Notes under the pieces: generated by a model | What the model was told of the DNA's origin: nothing | Database searches by the model: none | The model's input: only the letters and a program-made list of their open reading frames with translations | Assembly (NCBI GenBank): GCA_937146765.1 | Contig: CAKZRP010000080.1 | Coordinates: 62,001-126,000, forward strand | DNA: 64,000 bases | Source of the DNA: an uncultured Paracoccaceae bacterium | Lineage (GTDB): Bacteria; Pseudomonadota; Alphaproteobacteria; Rhodobacterales; Rhodobacteraceae | Direction of reading: 5' to 3' | Position numbers and translations under genes: made by a program | Shown: piece by piece, positions 26,057-35,228 of the stretch | Layout: every line of letters begins with the position of its first letter | How positions within the stretch are numbered: position 1 is the stretch's first letter

Positions 26057-27568
26057 ATGGCTCTGATTCCCGACTTTGACAGTTTCGCCCAGGCCTATGA
26101 GGCGGGCGAGAACCAGGTGGTCTACACCCGGCTTGCCGCCGATCTGGATACGCCCGTCTCCCTGATGCTGAAGCTCACCGGCGCGCAGAAGGATGCTTTC
26201 ATGCTGGAGTCGGTGACCGGCGGCGAGGTGCGCGGACGCTACTCGATCATCGGCATGAAACCGGACCTGATCTGGCGGGCCCGCGGCGAGGTTTCGGAAA
26301 TCAATCGTGCCGCCCGCTTTGACCCCGAAGGCTTCGAGCCACAGGTCGGCAATCCGCTCGACACCCTGCGTGCCCTTCTTGCCGAGAGTAAGATCGACCT
26401 GCCGGAGGATCTTCCGCAGGCGGCCTCCGGGCTCTTCGGCTATCTGGGCTACGACATGATCCGTCATGTGGAGCACCTGCCGCATGTGAACCCCGACCCG
26501 CTCGGCCTGCCCGATGCGGTGATGATCCGCCCCTCGGTGGTGGCGGTTCTGGATGGGGTCAAGGGCGAGGTCACCGTGGTCTCTCCCGCCTGGGTCAGCG
26601 ATGGGCAATCTGCCCGTGCCGCCTATGCGCAGGCCGCCGAGCGGGTGATGGACGCGGTGCGCGACCTCGAACGCGCCATGCCGGCCGAGACCCGAGACCT
26701 GGGCGAGGCCTCCGAAGTGGCGCCGCCGGTCTCCAACTTCACCAAGGACGGCTACATGGCCGCGGTGGAAAAGGCGAAGGATTACATCCGCGCGGGGGAT
26801 ATCTTTCAGGTGGTGCCGGCGCAGCGCTGGACCCAGGACTTCCCGCTGCCGCCCTTCGCGCTTTACCGCTCGCTGCGCCGCACCAACCCGTCGCCCTTCA
26901 TGTTCTATTTCAATTTCGGCGGGTTCCAGGTGATCGGTGCCAGCCCGGAGATCCTGGTGCGGGTCTTCGGTCGTGAGGTCACCATCCGCCCCATCGCCGG
27001 CACCCGCCCGCGCGGGGCTACGCCGGAGGAGGACAAGGCGCTGGAACTGGACCTCCTCGCCGACAAGAAAGAACTGGCCGAACATCTGATGCTGCTCGAT
27101 CTCGGGCGCAACGATGTGGGCCGGGTGGCCAGGATCGGCACCGTGCGCCCGACCGAGGAATTCATCATCGAGCGCTACAGCCACGTGATGCATATCGTTT
27201 CTAACGTCATTGGCGAGCTGCATCCCGACAAGGATGCGCTTGACGCCTTCTTTGCAGGTATGCCCGCAGGCACGGTCTCCGGCGCGCCCAAAGTGCGGGC
27301 GATGGAAATCATCGATGAGCTGGAGCCGGAAAAACGCGGCGTCTACGGCGGCGGGGTCGGCTATTTCAGCGCCGGTGGTGACATGGACATGTGCATCGCC
27401 CTGCGCACTGCCATCGTGCAGGACCAAAAGCTCTACATTCAGGCCGGCGGCGGAGTGGTCTATGACAGCGACCCGGAGGCAGAATACATGGAGACCGTGC
27501 ACAAATCGAACGCGATCCGACGGGCTGCCGCCGATGCTGCCCGATTTACCGGCAAGGGCAACCGCTGA
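26057..27568 (+). CDS. trpE: Anthranilate synthase component I
   Basis: A 503-residue chorismate-binding enzyme that makes anthranilate with TrpG-supplied ammonia. The tryptophan feedback motif L50-E51-S52 is present. The catalytic motifs IAGTRPRG, DLGRNDVGRVA and SGAPKVRAMEIIDELE are complete. No leader peptide or attenuator is visible in the 23-bp gap after ppiD, so expression probably follows the ppiD promoter. trpG lies about 1.9 kb away beyond a gene on the other strand. Confidence 0.97.
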   Translation: MALIPDFDSFAQAYEAGENQVVYTRLAADLDTPVSLMLKLTGAQKDAFMLESVTGGEVRGRYSIIGMKPDLIWRARGEVSEINRAARFDPEGFEPQVGNPLDTLRALLAESKIDLPEDLPQAASGLFGYLGYDMIRHVEHLPHVNPDPLGLPDAVMIRPSVVAVLDGVKGEVTVVSPAWVSDGQSARAAYAQAAERVMDAVRDLERAMPAETRDLGEASEVAPPVSNFTKDGYMAAVEKAKDYIRAGDIFQVVPAQRWTQDFPLPPFALYRSLRRTNPSPFMFYFNFGGFQVIGASPEILVRVFGREVTIRPIAGTRPRGATPEEDKALELDLLADKKELAEHLMLLDLGRNDVGRVARIGTVRPTEEFIIERYSHVMHIVSNVIGELHPDKDALDAFFAGMPAGTVSGAPKVRAMEIIDELEPEKRGVYGGGVGYFSAGGDMDMCIALRTAIVQDQKLYIQAGGGVVYDSDPEAEYMETVHKSNAIRRAAADAARFTGKGNR

Positions 27569-27607
27569 CGCGAGCCCACTTCGGTTGACACGCCGTCAGA
27601 ACACACA

Positions 27608-27640
27608 AGGCTCCGGGGCACAGCGCCGGAGCCTTTCTCT
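27608..27640 (+). terminator. Rho-independent terminator after trpE
   Basis: Perfect 9-bp stem AGGCTCCGG/CCGGAGCCT with a 9-nt loop, followed by TTCTCTTG. It lies 40 bases after trpE and before the convergent gene. Confidence 0.85.
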
Positions 27641-27671
27641 TGATACGGCCCCAGTGACCTATTGCCTCGGC

Positions 27672-29213
27672 CTATTGCGCCAGGGGATCACGCAGCCGGT
27701 CAAGGCTGGTGGAGACCGGAACTAGTGCGACCCGATTGGCCCGATCCTGAAGTCCCCAGATCAGCAGCGCCGATATCGTGTCCGGTTTCAACCGTCCCAG
27801 CATGATCACGGCCCCTTCCTGCCCGGCGCGAAAGGCCGCCTGGTCGAGGAACCGGCGGATGGCGCGCGGGTCCTGCCCCGCGCCGTCGAAGTCGCGGAAC
27901 ACCACGCCTGCCGGATGGCCGTCGCGCAGCGCCATCTTCTGCACCGTATTGAGTCCATTGTCCTGAAAGACCAGGCCATAGCCATGGTCGGCGGCAATCG
28001 CGGTGACCTGATCCGCCAAGGGACGATTGCCCTGCACTCCGGTGTCGATCCCCTCGAGAAGTCCGATCGCGTCCGGTATCCGCTCGAACCAGACCGGCAG
28101 TGAAGTTTCCGCATCACTGGCCGCAGCCTCGCGCGGCAGGTCGGCAAGGATCATGACCTCGAAGCCGGCGGCCCTGCGCGCGCGCATCCTCGCCTCCGCC
28201 TTTGGATCAGCGGGATCGATGGCAAAGGTGAGCGGATAGGGGAATTCGGCAAGCGCCTCCGCGCCGACGGAAGTCTCGTCCTCGATCAGCACAATCGACA
28301 TCAAGGGCAGACCGGGTTCGGGTTGGACCGGTTCCGCATTGCGCTCAAAGGGCGTCAGGGGGGCGTCCGCGGCGGCACCTTCTTGCGCGGGGTCGTTCTT
28401 GTCCCGTTCGGTCAGCGGCACCACCCTGGTCCCCACTGCCGGCGCGGTACTTTCTGCGGACCCATCCGCTTGTGGCAGGTCGGCGATCCGGTTGCTTTCG
28501 GGCTGGCCGGCGGCCCCCTCTCCCAGCACCCGTACCTGCGGCGCCGGTGCCGGTGTCGGCGCGGGGAGGGCAAGGCTCGGCGGCACGGCTTCTTCTGCCG
28601 GGGTGCCCAATGCATCGGGCGCGATCTGCGGCGCGACCTCCGGGGCCCGAGAGGGAGACGGCTCTTCCAACAGGGCCGCCACTTGCGGGGCCTCGCCCTC
28701 AGCGACGGGTTCGGAGAGTTCCGGGGCCTGCGCCTCTTCCACCGGTGGCGGTGCCGGAGCGGTGGTTTCAGCCTCCGGCGTTGTCTCCCGTTCCGGCGCG
28801 GTCAAGGTCTGCACTGCCTCGGCTGGGGCTCGGGGGGAGGTGGGGGCTTCGGTTGCAGGTGCCACCTTCGCTTCAGGCTCCGAGAGCGGCTTGGCTGCGG
28901 CATCGCCGAGGGCCGTTCCGGCCTCGGTGGCGACCTCAGGCGCGGGGTTGACACTGGTATCGAGCCCTGCGCCCTGGGGAGTATCGCCCGACGCCACCGG
29001 CGCCGGAGCGGCAGGAGGGGCTTCCACCAGATCTGCGTCGGCACCGGGAGTGTCCTTGGGCTGAACCGGCTCTAGGCGGGGCGCGAGGATCGGATGCGGG
29101 GACAGATCCGGCACCGAGATGGGGCCACGCAAGGGTGTTGACAACGACCAGATGGCCGCGCCTGTCACCGCTACAAGCGCCCCGACACTCACGCCCGCCA
29201 GAAATCCACGCAT
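27672..29213 (-). CDS. Divergent polysaccharide deacetylase family protein (DUF610/YibQ type)
   Basis: A 513-residue envelope protein. After an N-terminal membrane or signal segment (FLAGVSVGALVAVTGAAIW), a low-complexity linker of about 250 residues rich in Ala, Pro, Glu and Thr leads to a C-terminal YibQ-like domain from about residue 300 (MSIVLIEDETSVGAEALAEFPYPLTFAIDP). That domain is a catalytically divergent carbohydrate-deacetylase fold. The linker probably spans the peptidoglycan layer. ATGs at 29252 and 29213 are both possible; AAAGG favours 29213. The gene separates trpE from trpGDC. Confidence 0.83.
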   Translation of the reverse strand: MRGFLAGVSVGALVAVTGAAIWSLSTPLRGPISVPDLSPHPILAPRLEPVQPKDTPGADADLVEAPPAAPAPVASGDTPQGAGLDTSVNPAPEVATEAGTALGDAAAKPLSEPEAKVAPATEAPTSPRAPAEAVQTLTAPERETTPEAETTAPAPPPVEEAQAPELSEPVAEGEAPQVAALLEEPSPSRAPEVAPQIAPDALGTPAEEAVPPSLALPAPTPAPAPQVRVLGEGAAGQPESNRIADLPQADGSAESTAPAVGTRVVPLTERDKNDPAQEGAAADAPLTPFERNAEPVQPEPGLPLMSIVLIEDETSVGAEALAEFPYPLTFAIDPADPKAEARMRARRAAGFEVMILADLPREAAASDAETSLPVWFERIPDAIGLLEGIDTGVQGNRPLADQVTAIAADHGYGLVFQDNGLNTVQKMALRDGHPAGVVFRDFDGAGQDPRAIRRFLDQAAFRAGQEGAVIMLGRLKPDTISALLIWGLQDRANRVALVPVSTSLDRLRDPLAQ

Positions 29214-29478
29214 GCCCGTTTCGCCTTTTGTCTTTGCCCGCTCTTGGTACATGTTCAAGGACAGCTTCGCAGCGTTTTGAGCACAACCGGACGGCCCTGA
29301 TCGAGGTGCCTTCCGGCGAAAAAGCCCGATGCCCGGGCCAAACCCGCTTTTCGCGCCTCAGGCCTGTCTGAGGTCCGGTTGTGCCCTTGACGCTGCCGCG
29401 CATCCCTGAACATGTATGGTTCCGTTCACTATATCCCGGCGCGGGTCCGGCCCGCCACCCTTAAAAGAGCGTTCCAAG

Positions 29479-30060
29479 ATGTTGCTGCTGATCGACAACT
29501 ACGACTCCTTCACCTACAACCTCGTGCATTATCTCGGCGAGCTGGGCGCCGAGATCGAGGTCTGGCGAAACGATGCGTTGGATGTGCAGCAAGCGATGGC
29601 GATGAACCCTGCCGGCATCCTGCTGAGCCCCGGCCCCTGTGATCCCGATCAGGCCGGCATCTGCCTTGCCCTCACCGAGGCTGCGGCAGAGACCCGCACG
29701 CCTCTCTTGGGGGTTTGCCTTGGCCATCAGACCATTGGTCAGGCCTTTGGTGGCAAGGTGGTGCGTTGCCACGAGATCGTGCACGGCAAGATGGGCCAGA
29801 TGCATCACAGGGACAAGGGTCTGTTCCAGGGGCTGCCCTCGCCCTTCGCCGCCACCCGCTATCATTCGCTGGTGGTCGAGCGCGAGAGCCTTCCCGACTG
29901 TCTCGAAGTCACCGCGCAGCTTGAGGATGGCACCATCATGGGGCTGCAACACAAGGAGCTGCCCATCCACGGCGTGCAATTCCACCCGGAATCCATCGCC
30001 TCCGAGCATGGGCATGCGCTCCTGCAAAATTTCCTGAATGTGATGAAGGTTCCGGCATGA
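29479..30060 (+). CDS. trpG: Anthranilate synthase component II, glutamine amidotransferase
   Basis: A 193-residue class I glutaminase that supplies ammonia to TrpE. The catalytic triad is C80 (GVCLGHQ), H169 and E171 (VQFHPES), with the oxyanion-side motif LSPGPCDP. It could also serve aminodeoxychorismate synthase. The start at 29479 (MLLLIDNYDSFTYN) is the family N-terminus. The stop overlaps trpD by 4 nt. Confidence 0.96.
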   Translation: MLLLIDNYDSFTYNLVHYLGELGAEIEVWRNDALDVQQAMAMNPAGILLSPGPCDPDQAGICLALTEAAAETRTPLLGVCLGHQTIGQAFGGKVVRCHEIVHGKMGQMHHRDKGLFQGLPSPFAATRYHSLVVERESLPDCLEVTAQLEDGTIMGLQHKELPIHGVQFHPESIASEHGHALLQNFLNVMKVPA

Positions 30061-31079
30061 GCGACGCGCTGAAACCCCTGATCGGCATTGCCGCCGACCG
30101 CCCCCTGACCCGCGCCGAGGCCGAGACCGCCTTTGCCGCTCTGTTCAATGGCGAGGCCACCCCAAGCCAGATCGGCGGCCTTCTGATGGCGCTGCGTACC
30201 CGGGGCGAAACGGTGGACGAATATGCCGCCGCCGCCGCGGTGATGCGATCCAAGTGCCACAAGGTTCAGGCGCCTGCGGGGGCGATGGACATCGTCGGTA
30301 CCGGTGGCGATGGCAAGGGCACCCTCAATATCTCCACCGCAACCGCCTTTGTGGTGGCGGGCACCGGCGTGCCGGTCGCCAAGCACGGCAACCGCAACCT
30401 CTCGTCCAAATCGGGCGCCGCAGATGCGCTGACCGAAATGGGCATCAAGGTGATGGTGGGGCCACAAGTGGTTGAGAAATCGCTTAAAGAAGCCGGGATC
30501 GGCTTTATGATGGCGCCCATGCATCACCCGGCGATTGCCCATGTGATGCCGACCCGGCAGGAGCTTGGCACCCGCACCATCTTCAACATTCTTGGCCCGC
30601 TGACCAACCCGGCCGGCGTCAAACGCCAGCTCACCGGCGCCTTCCATCGCGACCTGATCCGGCCGATGGCGGAAACCCTGTTGCAGCTCGGCAGCGAGAG
30701 CGCCTGGCTGGTGCATGGCTCGGACGGCACCGATGAGCTGACCATCACCGGCATCAGCTGGGTTTCTGCGGTCAAGGAAGACGGCACCATCGTCGATTTC
30801 GAACTCCACCCGGAGGATGCGGGCCTTCCCGTTCACCCCTTTGAGGCCATCGTCGGTGGCACCCCTGCGGAAAACGCCCAAGCCTTCCGCGCGCTCTTGA
30901 AGGGCGAGCATTCCGCCTATCGCAATGCGGTTCTGCTGAACTCCGCGGCGGCACAGGTGATTGCAGGCACCGTCTCCTCGTTGAAAGAGGGCGTGGAAAA
31001 GGCCGCCGAGGCCATCGACAGCGGTGCCGCTCTCAACAAGGTCACCGAGGTCGCCCGGATCACCTCTGAGGCCGCTTGA
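30057..31079 (+). CDS. trpD: Anthranilate phosphoribosyltransferase
   Basis: A 340-residue enzyme joining anthranilate to PRPP. The pyrophosphate-binding GTGGD loop is at residues 81-85, with NIST and KHGNR (109-113) following, and the anthranilate-channel segment is complete. It overlaps trpG by 4 nt and shares one base with ung, so translation of the cluster is tightly coupled. Confidence 0.97.
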   Translation: MSDALKPLIGIAADRPLTRAEAETAFAALFNGEATPSQIGGLLMALRTRGETVDEYAAAAAVMRSKCHKVQAPAGAMDIVGTGGDGKGTLNISTATAFVVAGTGVPVAKHGNRNLSSKSGAADALTEMGIKVMVGPQVVEKSLKEAGIGFMMAPMHHPAIAHVMPTRQELGTRTIFNILGPLTNPAGVKRQLTGAFHRDLIRPMAETLLQLGSESAWLVHGSDGTDELTITGISWVSAVKEDGTIVDFELHPEDAGLPVHPFEAIVGGTPAENAQAFRALLKGEHSAYRNAVLLNSAAAQVIAGTVSSLKEGVEKAAEAIDSGAALNKVTEVARITSEAA

Positions 31080-31783
31080 TGGCAGAGGCGCAGTCCGGCA
31101 TCGCCCCCGTGGGAGACCTCGGGGGCTGGGCGGCGCTGCCGTTCTTTCAGACGCGCTGGCCTCAGATTGCCGCCGCGCTGGCGGTGGAGACGCGCCAGAT
31201 CCTGCCGCCCGCACATCAACGCTTTGCCGCGCTGGAGATGACCCCGCCCGAGGCGACCCGGGTGGTGATCCTGGGCCAGGATCCCTATCCGACTCCCGGC
31301 CATGCACATGGGCTGGCGTTTTCAGCGGAACCCGAGGTGCGGCCCCTGCCCCGATCGCTGGCCAATATCTACAAGGAAATGGTCGAAGATCTGGGAGGCG
31401 CGCCGCTGACCGCCGACCTGCGTCCTTGGGCGCGGCAAGGGATCCTGCTCTTGAACACCTGCCTCAGTGTCCCCGCGGGCGAGGCCAATGGCCACAAGGC
31501 GCTTGGCTGGCAGGAGCTTGTGCATCAGGTGCTTGACCTCACCTCTCAGCGCCCCACTGCCTATGTGCTCTGGGGCAATCCCGCGCAGGCCCTGGACAAG
31601 CACATCCGCCCCGGCGATCACCTGATCCTGCGCTCCGCCCATCCCTCGCCCCTCTCGGCGCGGCGCGGCTTTTTCGGCTCCCGCCCCTTCTCCACCATCA
31701 ATCAATGGCTTGCCGCGCGCGGCGAGACGCCCATCTCTTGGTTCGAGGACCGGGCAACTGCAAGGAATTCCACCGATGACTGA
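31079..31783 (+). CDS. ung: Uracil-DNA glycosylase (family 1), inside the trp operon
   Basis: A 234-residue enzyme that excises uracil from DNA. The water-activating GQDPYP motif has D68, and the minor-groove loop HPSPLSA is at 188-194; both are intact, so it should be active. It lies between trpD and trpC, sharing one base with the trpD stop (TGATG) and overlapping trpC by 8 nt. The placement suggests cotranscription with tryptophan genes rather than DNA-damage control. Confidence 0.95.
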   Translation: MAEAQSGIAPVGDLGGWAALPFFQTRWPQIAAALAVETRQILPPAHQRFAALEMTPPEATRVVILGQDPYPTPGHAHGLAFSAEPEVRPLPRSLANIYKEMVEDLGGAPLTADLRPWARQGILLLNTCLSVPAGEANGHKALGWQELVHQVLDLTSQRPTAYVLWGNPAQALDKHIRPGDHLILRSAHPSPLSARRGFFGSRPFSTINQWLAARGETPISWFEDRATARNSTDD

Positions 31784-32588
31784 CACCATTCTGGACAAGA
31801 TCAAGGCCTACAAACTTGAGGAAGTCGCCGCCGACAAGGCGGCCAAGCCCCTCGCCGAGGTGGAGGAAGAGGCCCGCGCCGCTGACCCCGTCCGGGGCTT
31901 TGCCGACCGGCTGATCAAGGCCACCCACGAAGGCTACGGCCTTATCGCCGAGATCAAGAAAGCGAGCCCCTCCAAGGGTCTGATCCGCGCCGATTTCAAC
32001 CCTGCCGAACTGGCCAAGGCCTATGCCGATGGCGGTGCCAGCTGCCTCTCGGTGCTGACGGATACGCCGAGCTTTCAGGGCGCCAAGGAGTACCTTGTCG
32101 CGGCGCGTGCCGCTTGCGACCTGCCCGCCCTGCGCAAGGATTTCATGTATGACACCTATCAGGTGGCCGAAGCCCGCGCCCTTGGGGCCGACTGCATCCT
32201 GATCATTCTGGCCTCCGTCTCGGACGAGCAGGCCGCCGAACTTGAGGCCTGCGCCTTTGAATGGGGCATGGATGTGCTGCTCGAGGTCCACAATGCCGAG
32301 GAGCTGGAACGCGCCTGCCATCTGAAATCCCCCCTCATGGGGATCAACAACCGCAATCTCAAGACGTTTGAAACCACGCTCGACACCACCCGCACCCTGT
32401 CGCGTCTGGTACCGCCGGACCGCTCCATCGTCTGCGAAAGCGGGCTGTTCACGCCCGAGGATCTGGCGGATATGGCCCGCTACGGCGCGCGCAGTTTCCT
32501 CATTGGCGAGAGCCTGATGCGGCAGCAGGATGTGGCCACCGCCACGCGCGACCTGCTGGCCAACCCGCTGGTTCCCGGCGCGCTCTGA
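31776..32588 (+). CDS. trpC: Indole-3-glycerol phosphate synthase
   Basis: A 270-residue TIM-barrel enzyme closing the indole ring. Conserved stretches are IAEIKKASPSKGLI (catalytic Lys region), LRKDFMYDTYQV, EVHNAEEL, GINNRNLKTF and ESGLF. There is no TrpF fusion. The ATG at 31776 lies inside the end of ung. trpF, trpB and trpA are not in this window. Confidence 0.97.
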   Translation: MTDTILDKIKAYKLEEVAADKAAKPLAEVEEEARAADPVRGFADRLIKATHEGYGLIAEIKKASPSKGLIRADFNPAELAKAYADGGASCLSVLTDTPSFQGAKEYLVAARAACDLPALRKDFMYDTYQVAEARALGADCILIILASVSDEQAAELEACAFEWGMDVLLEVHNAEELERACHLKSPLMGINNRNLKTFETTLDTTRTLSRLVPPDRSIVCESGLFTPEDLADMARYGARSFLIGESLMRQQDVATATRDLLANPLVPGAL

Positions 32589-32600
32589 GGAGGGTATCAC

Positions 32601-33077
32601 ATGGCTCTGACCCATTTCGACCAGAAGGGCGACGCCCATATGGTGGATGTCTCCGAAAAGGAGGTCACGTCTCGCATCGCGGTGGCCGAAGGCCATGTGA
32701 AGATGGCACGGGAAACCTTTGACATCATTGCCGAAGGTCGGGCCAAGAAAGGCGATGTCCTGTCGGTTGCGCGGCTTGCAGGCATCATGGGGGCCAAGCA
32801 GACCGCGACCCTGATTCCACTCTGCCATCCGCTGCCGATTACCAAGGTCGCAGTGGACCTGACCCTCGACCCGGACCTGCCCGGCGTCCGCATTAAGGGC
32901 ACCGTCAAGACCACCGGCCAGACCGGGGTGGAGATGGAGGCGCTGACCGCCGTCTCCACCGCTTGCCTCACCGTTTATGACATGGCCAAGGCCGTGGACA
33001 AGGCGATGGAAATCGGCGGCATACGGGTGCTCTTGAAGGACGGCGGCAAATCCGGGCGCTACGAGGCCGAGGCATGA
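32601..33077 (+). CDS. moaC: Cyclic pyranopterin monophosphate synthase
   Basis: A 158-residue molybdenum-cofactor enzyme that converts the MoaA product to cyclic pyranopterin monophosphate. LCHPLPITKV and the MEALTAVSTACLTVYDMAKAVDK segment are diagnostic. A GGAGG site lies about 8 bases before the ATG. It is 12 bases after trpC and overlaps moeA by 4 nt. Confidence 0.96.
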   Translation: MALTHFDQKGDAHMVDVSEKEVTSRIAVAEGHVKMARETFDIIAEGRAKKGDVLSVARLAGIMGAKQTATLIPLCHPLPITKVAVDLTLDPDLPGVRIKGTVKTTGQTGVEMEALTAVSTACLTVYDMAKAVDKAMEIGGIRVLLKDGGKSGRYEAEA

Positions 33078-34246
33078 TCTCCGTCGCCGAGGCCCGCGCC
33101 GCGCTGCTGGATCTGGTGCGCCCGCTTGAGGTGGAGCGGGTGCCGCTTGCCGAGGCCGCTGGCCGGGTGCTGGCCGAACCTGTGACCGCCAAGCGGGACC
33201 AGCCGCCCTTTGATGCCTCCGCCATGGATGGCTATGCGGTGAACGGCACCGAGGTCGAACTCCACGCGATGTTCAAGGTGATCGGCGAAGCCGCCGCCGG
33301 ACATGGGTTCGTGGGGCCGGTCGGGGCTGGACAGGCGGTCCGGATCTTCACCGGTGCGCCGGTCCCCGAAGGTGCTAATTTTGTGGTCATCCAGGAAGAT
33401 GTGGACCGCAAGGGCAACCTCATCACCATCACCTACGAGCCCGGCACCAACGCCAATATCCGCGCCCGTGGTCGCGACTTCGCAATCGGCCAGACCGTCG
33501 CCGCACCGCGACTTCTGCGCCCGGCGGATATCGCCTTGCTGGCGGCGATGAACATTGCCGAGGTCCCAGTCTATCGTCGGCCGGTCGTGGCCCTGATCTC
33601 GACCGGGGACGAGTTGGTGATGCCGGGTGAAACACCCGGACCGGATCAGATCATCGTCTCCAATACTTTTGGCTTGAAGGCGATGCTGGAGGCCGAGGGT
33701 GCCGAGGTGCGAATGCTGCCGATCGCCCGCGATACCGAGGCCTCCCTGCGGATGGCCCTCAGCCTCAGCGAAGGGGCGGACCTCGTGGTCACCATCGGTG
33801 GCGCCTCGGTCGGCGATCACGACCTTGTTGCCGGGGTCGCCGAAAGCCTCGGGCTGGAGCGTGCCTTCTACAAGGTCGCGATGCGCCCGGGAAAGCCGCT
33901 GATGGCGGGCCGCTTCGGTGCAAGAGCGATGGTGGGCCTACCGGGCAATCCGGTTTCGGCCATGGTCTGTGGACGGGTCTTTGTCACCCCGATGGTGCGT
34001 GCCTTGCAGGGGCTTGTCGGGGTCGAGGAGACCCTTGCGCGGGCGGAGCTTGGCTCGGACATGGAAGCCAACGGCCCACGGGCACATTACATGCGGGCCT
34101 TTTGGCGGGACGGGCAGTTGCACCCCTTCGACAGCCAGGACAGTTCGCTGCTGTCCGTGCTGGCCCAGGCCGAGGCCCTGATCCTGCGCCCGCCCCACGC
34201 CCCGGCGGCCAAAGCGGGAGATCCCGTGGGCTACCTGCCGCTCTGA
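33074..34246 (+). CDS. moeA: Molybdopterin molybdenumtransferase
   Basis: A 390-residue enzyme that inserts molybdenum into adenylated molybdopterin. FDASAMDGYAVN, the MoCF-domain motif TIGGASVGDHD, and MRPGKPLMAGRFG with LPGNPVSAMV are all present. The domain order is the standard MoeA four-domain arrangement. It is the last gene before the separately promoted lexA. Confidence 0.95.
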   Translation: MISVAEARAALLDLVRPLEVERVPLAEAAGRVLAEPVTAKRDQPPFDASAMDGYAVNGTEVELHAMFKVIGEAAAGHGFVGPVGAGQAVRIFTGAPVPEGANFVVIQEDVDRKGNLITITYEPGTNANIRARGRDFAIGQTVAAPRLLRPADIALLAAMNIAEVPVYRRPVVALISTGDELVMPGETPGPDQIIVSNTFGLKAMLEAEGAEVRMLPIARDTEASLRMALSLSEGADLVVTIGGASVGDHDLVAGVAESLGLERAFYKVAMRPGKPLMAGRFGARAMVGLPGNPVSAMVCGRVFVTPMVRALQGLVGVEETLARAELGSDMEANGPRAHYMRAFWRDGQLHPFDSQDSSLLSVLAQAEALILRPPHAPAAKAGDPVGYLPL

Positions 34247-34336
34247 GTAAAAAACGCAGTCCCCTCCGTCACTTGCCCTGGCCTGCTTTGGTGTTTTTAT
34301 GTTCCCCTGATGGCCTGCGTCATTGACACAAAACGG

Positions 34337-34351
34337 GAACATGAATAGAAC
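34337..34351. promoter_or_regulatory. LexA operator (SOS box) upstream of lexA
   Basis: GAACATGAATAGAAC fits the alphaproteobacterial SOS box GAAC-N7-GAAC exactly. It lies 33 bp before the lexA ATG at 34385, where it can block the promoter. This indicates autoregulation. Confidence 0.9.
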
Positions 34352-34384
34352 ATAGTCAAAAGGTATCGTGCAGAGGGGACAATC

Positions 34385-35074
34385 ATGCTGACCAAGAAAC
34401 AGTTGCAGCTGCTGGAATTCATTCACAAGCGCCTGCAAAAGGATGGCGTCCCGCCCAGTTTTGACGAAATGAAGATCGCGTTGGACCTGCGCTCCAAATC
34501 CGGCATCCACCGGCTCATCACCGCGCTGGAAGAACGTGGCTTTATCCGCCGTCTCGCCCACCGCGCCCGCGCCATCGAGGTCATCCGCCTGCCCGACAGT
34601 CTTGGCGGCTTGGACTCCGGCTTTCAGCCACAGGTGATCGAGGGCGGCCGCAGCGAGGCTCCGTCGTTGAAACCTACCCGCGACAGTGGCGCAACCGAGC
34701 TGGCGGTCATGGGCCGCATCGCCGCCGGTGTGCCGATCGAGGCGATCAGCCAGGCCTCGGCGCATGTGGCGGTGCCCAATGCGATGCTCTCCAGTTCCGG
34801 CCAGCACTATGCGCTTGAGGTGCGCGGCGACTCGATGATCGACGCCGGCATCAATGACGGCGATGTGGTTGTGATCCGCGAGACCGGATCCGCCGATAAT
34901 GGCGATATCGTGGTGGCCCTGGTGGAGGGGCATGAGGCCACGCTCAAACGCTATTTCCGCAAAGGGTCCCAGATCGAACTGGAGGCCGCCAACCCCGCCT
35001 ATCCCACCCGGATCTACCCGGAAGGCATGGTGCAGGTTCAGGGGCGGCTGGTCGGGTTGATCCGCACCTATTGA
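34385..35074 (+). CDS. lexA: SOS repressor LexA
   Basis: A 229-residue repressor and self-cleaving protease. An N-terminal winged helix (SFDEMKIALDLRSKSGIHRLI) is followed by a linker and the S24 peptidase domain. The cleavage site is A114-G115 in GRIAAGVP, and the catalytic dyad is S150 (GDSM) and K188 (TLKRY). The N-terminus has the Alphaproteobacteria form. It has its own promoter with a perfect SOS box but follows the trp-moa cluster in the same direction. Confidence 0.97.
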   Translation: MLTKKQLQLLEFIHKRLQKDGVPPSFDEMKIALDLRSKSGIHRLITALEERGFIRRLAHRARAIEVIRLPDSLGGLDSGFQPQVIEGGRSEAPSLKPTRDSGATELAVMGRIAAGVPIEAISQASAHVAVPNAMLSSSGQHYALEVRGDSMIDAGINDGDVVVIRETGSADNGDIVVALVEGHEATLKRYFRKGSQIELEAANPAYPTRIYPEGMVQVQGRLVGLIRTY

Positions 35075-35228
35075 TGTGCGCCCGCCTGCTTGCTCGGGTT
35101 TGATCCGATCCGGCCCTGCTTTGCGACCTTTGGTGCGCCTGCCGGGCCGGATTTTGGTCGAAGGGGGAGTTCCATCGATCCCTGCGCCGATGCGTGCGTC
35201 CCCTGCTCGGACGGAAGCCACACATGGG

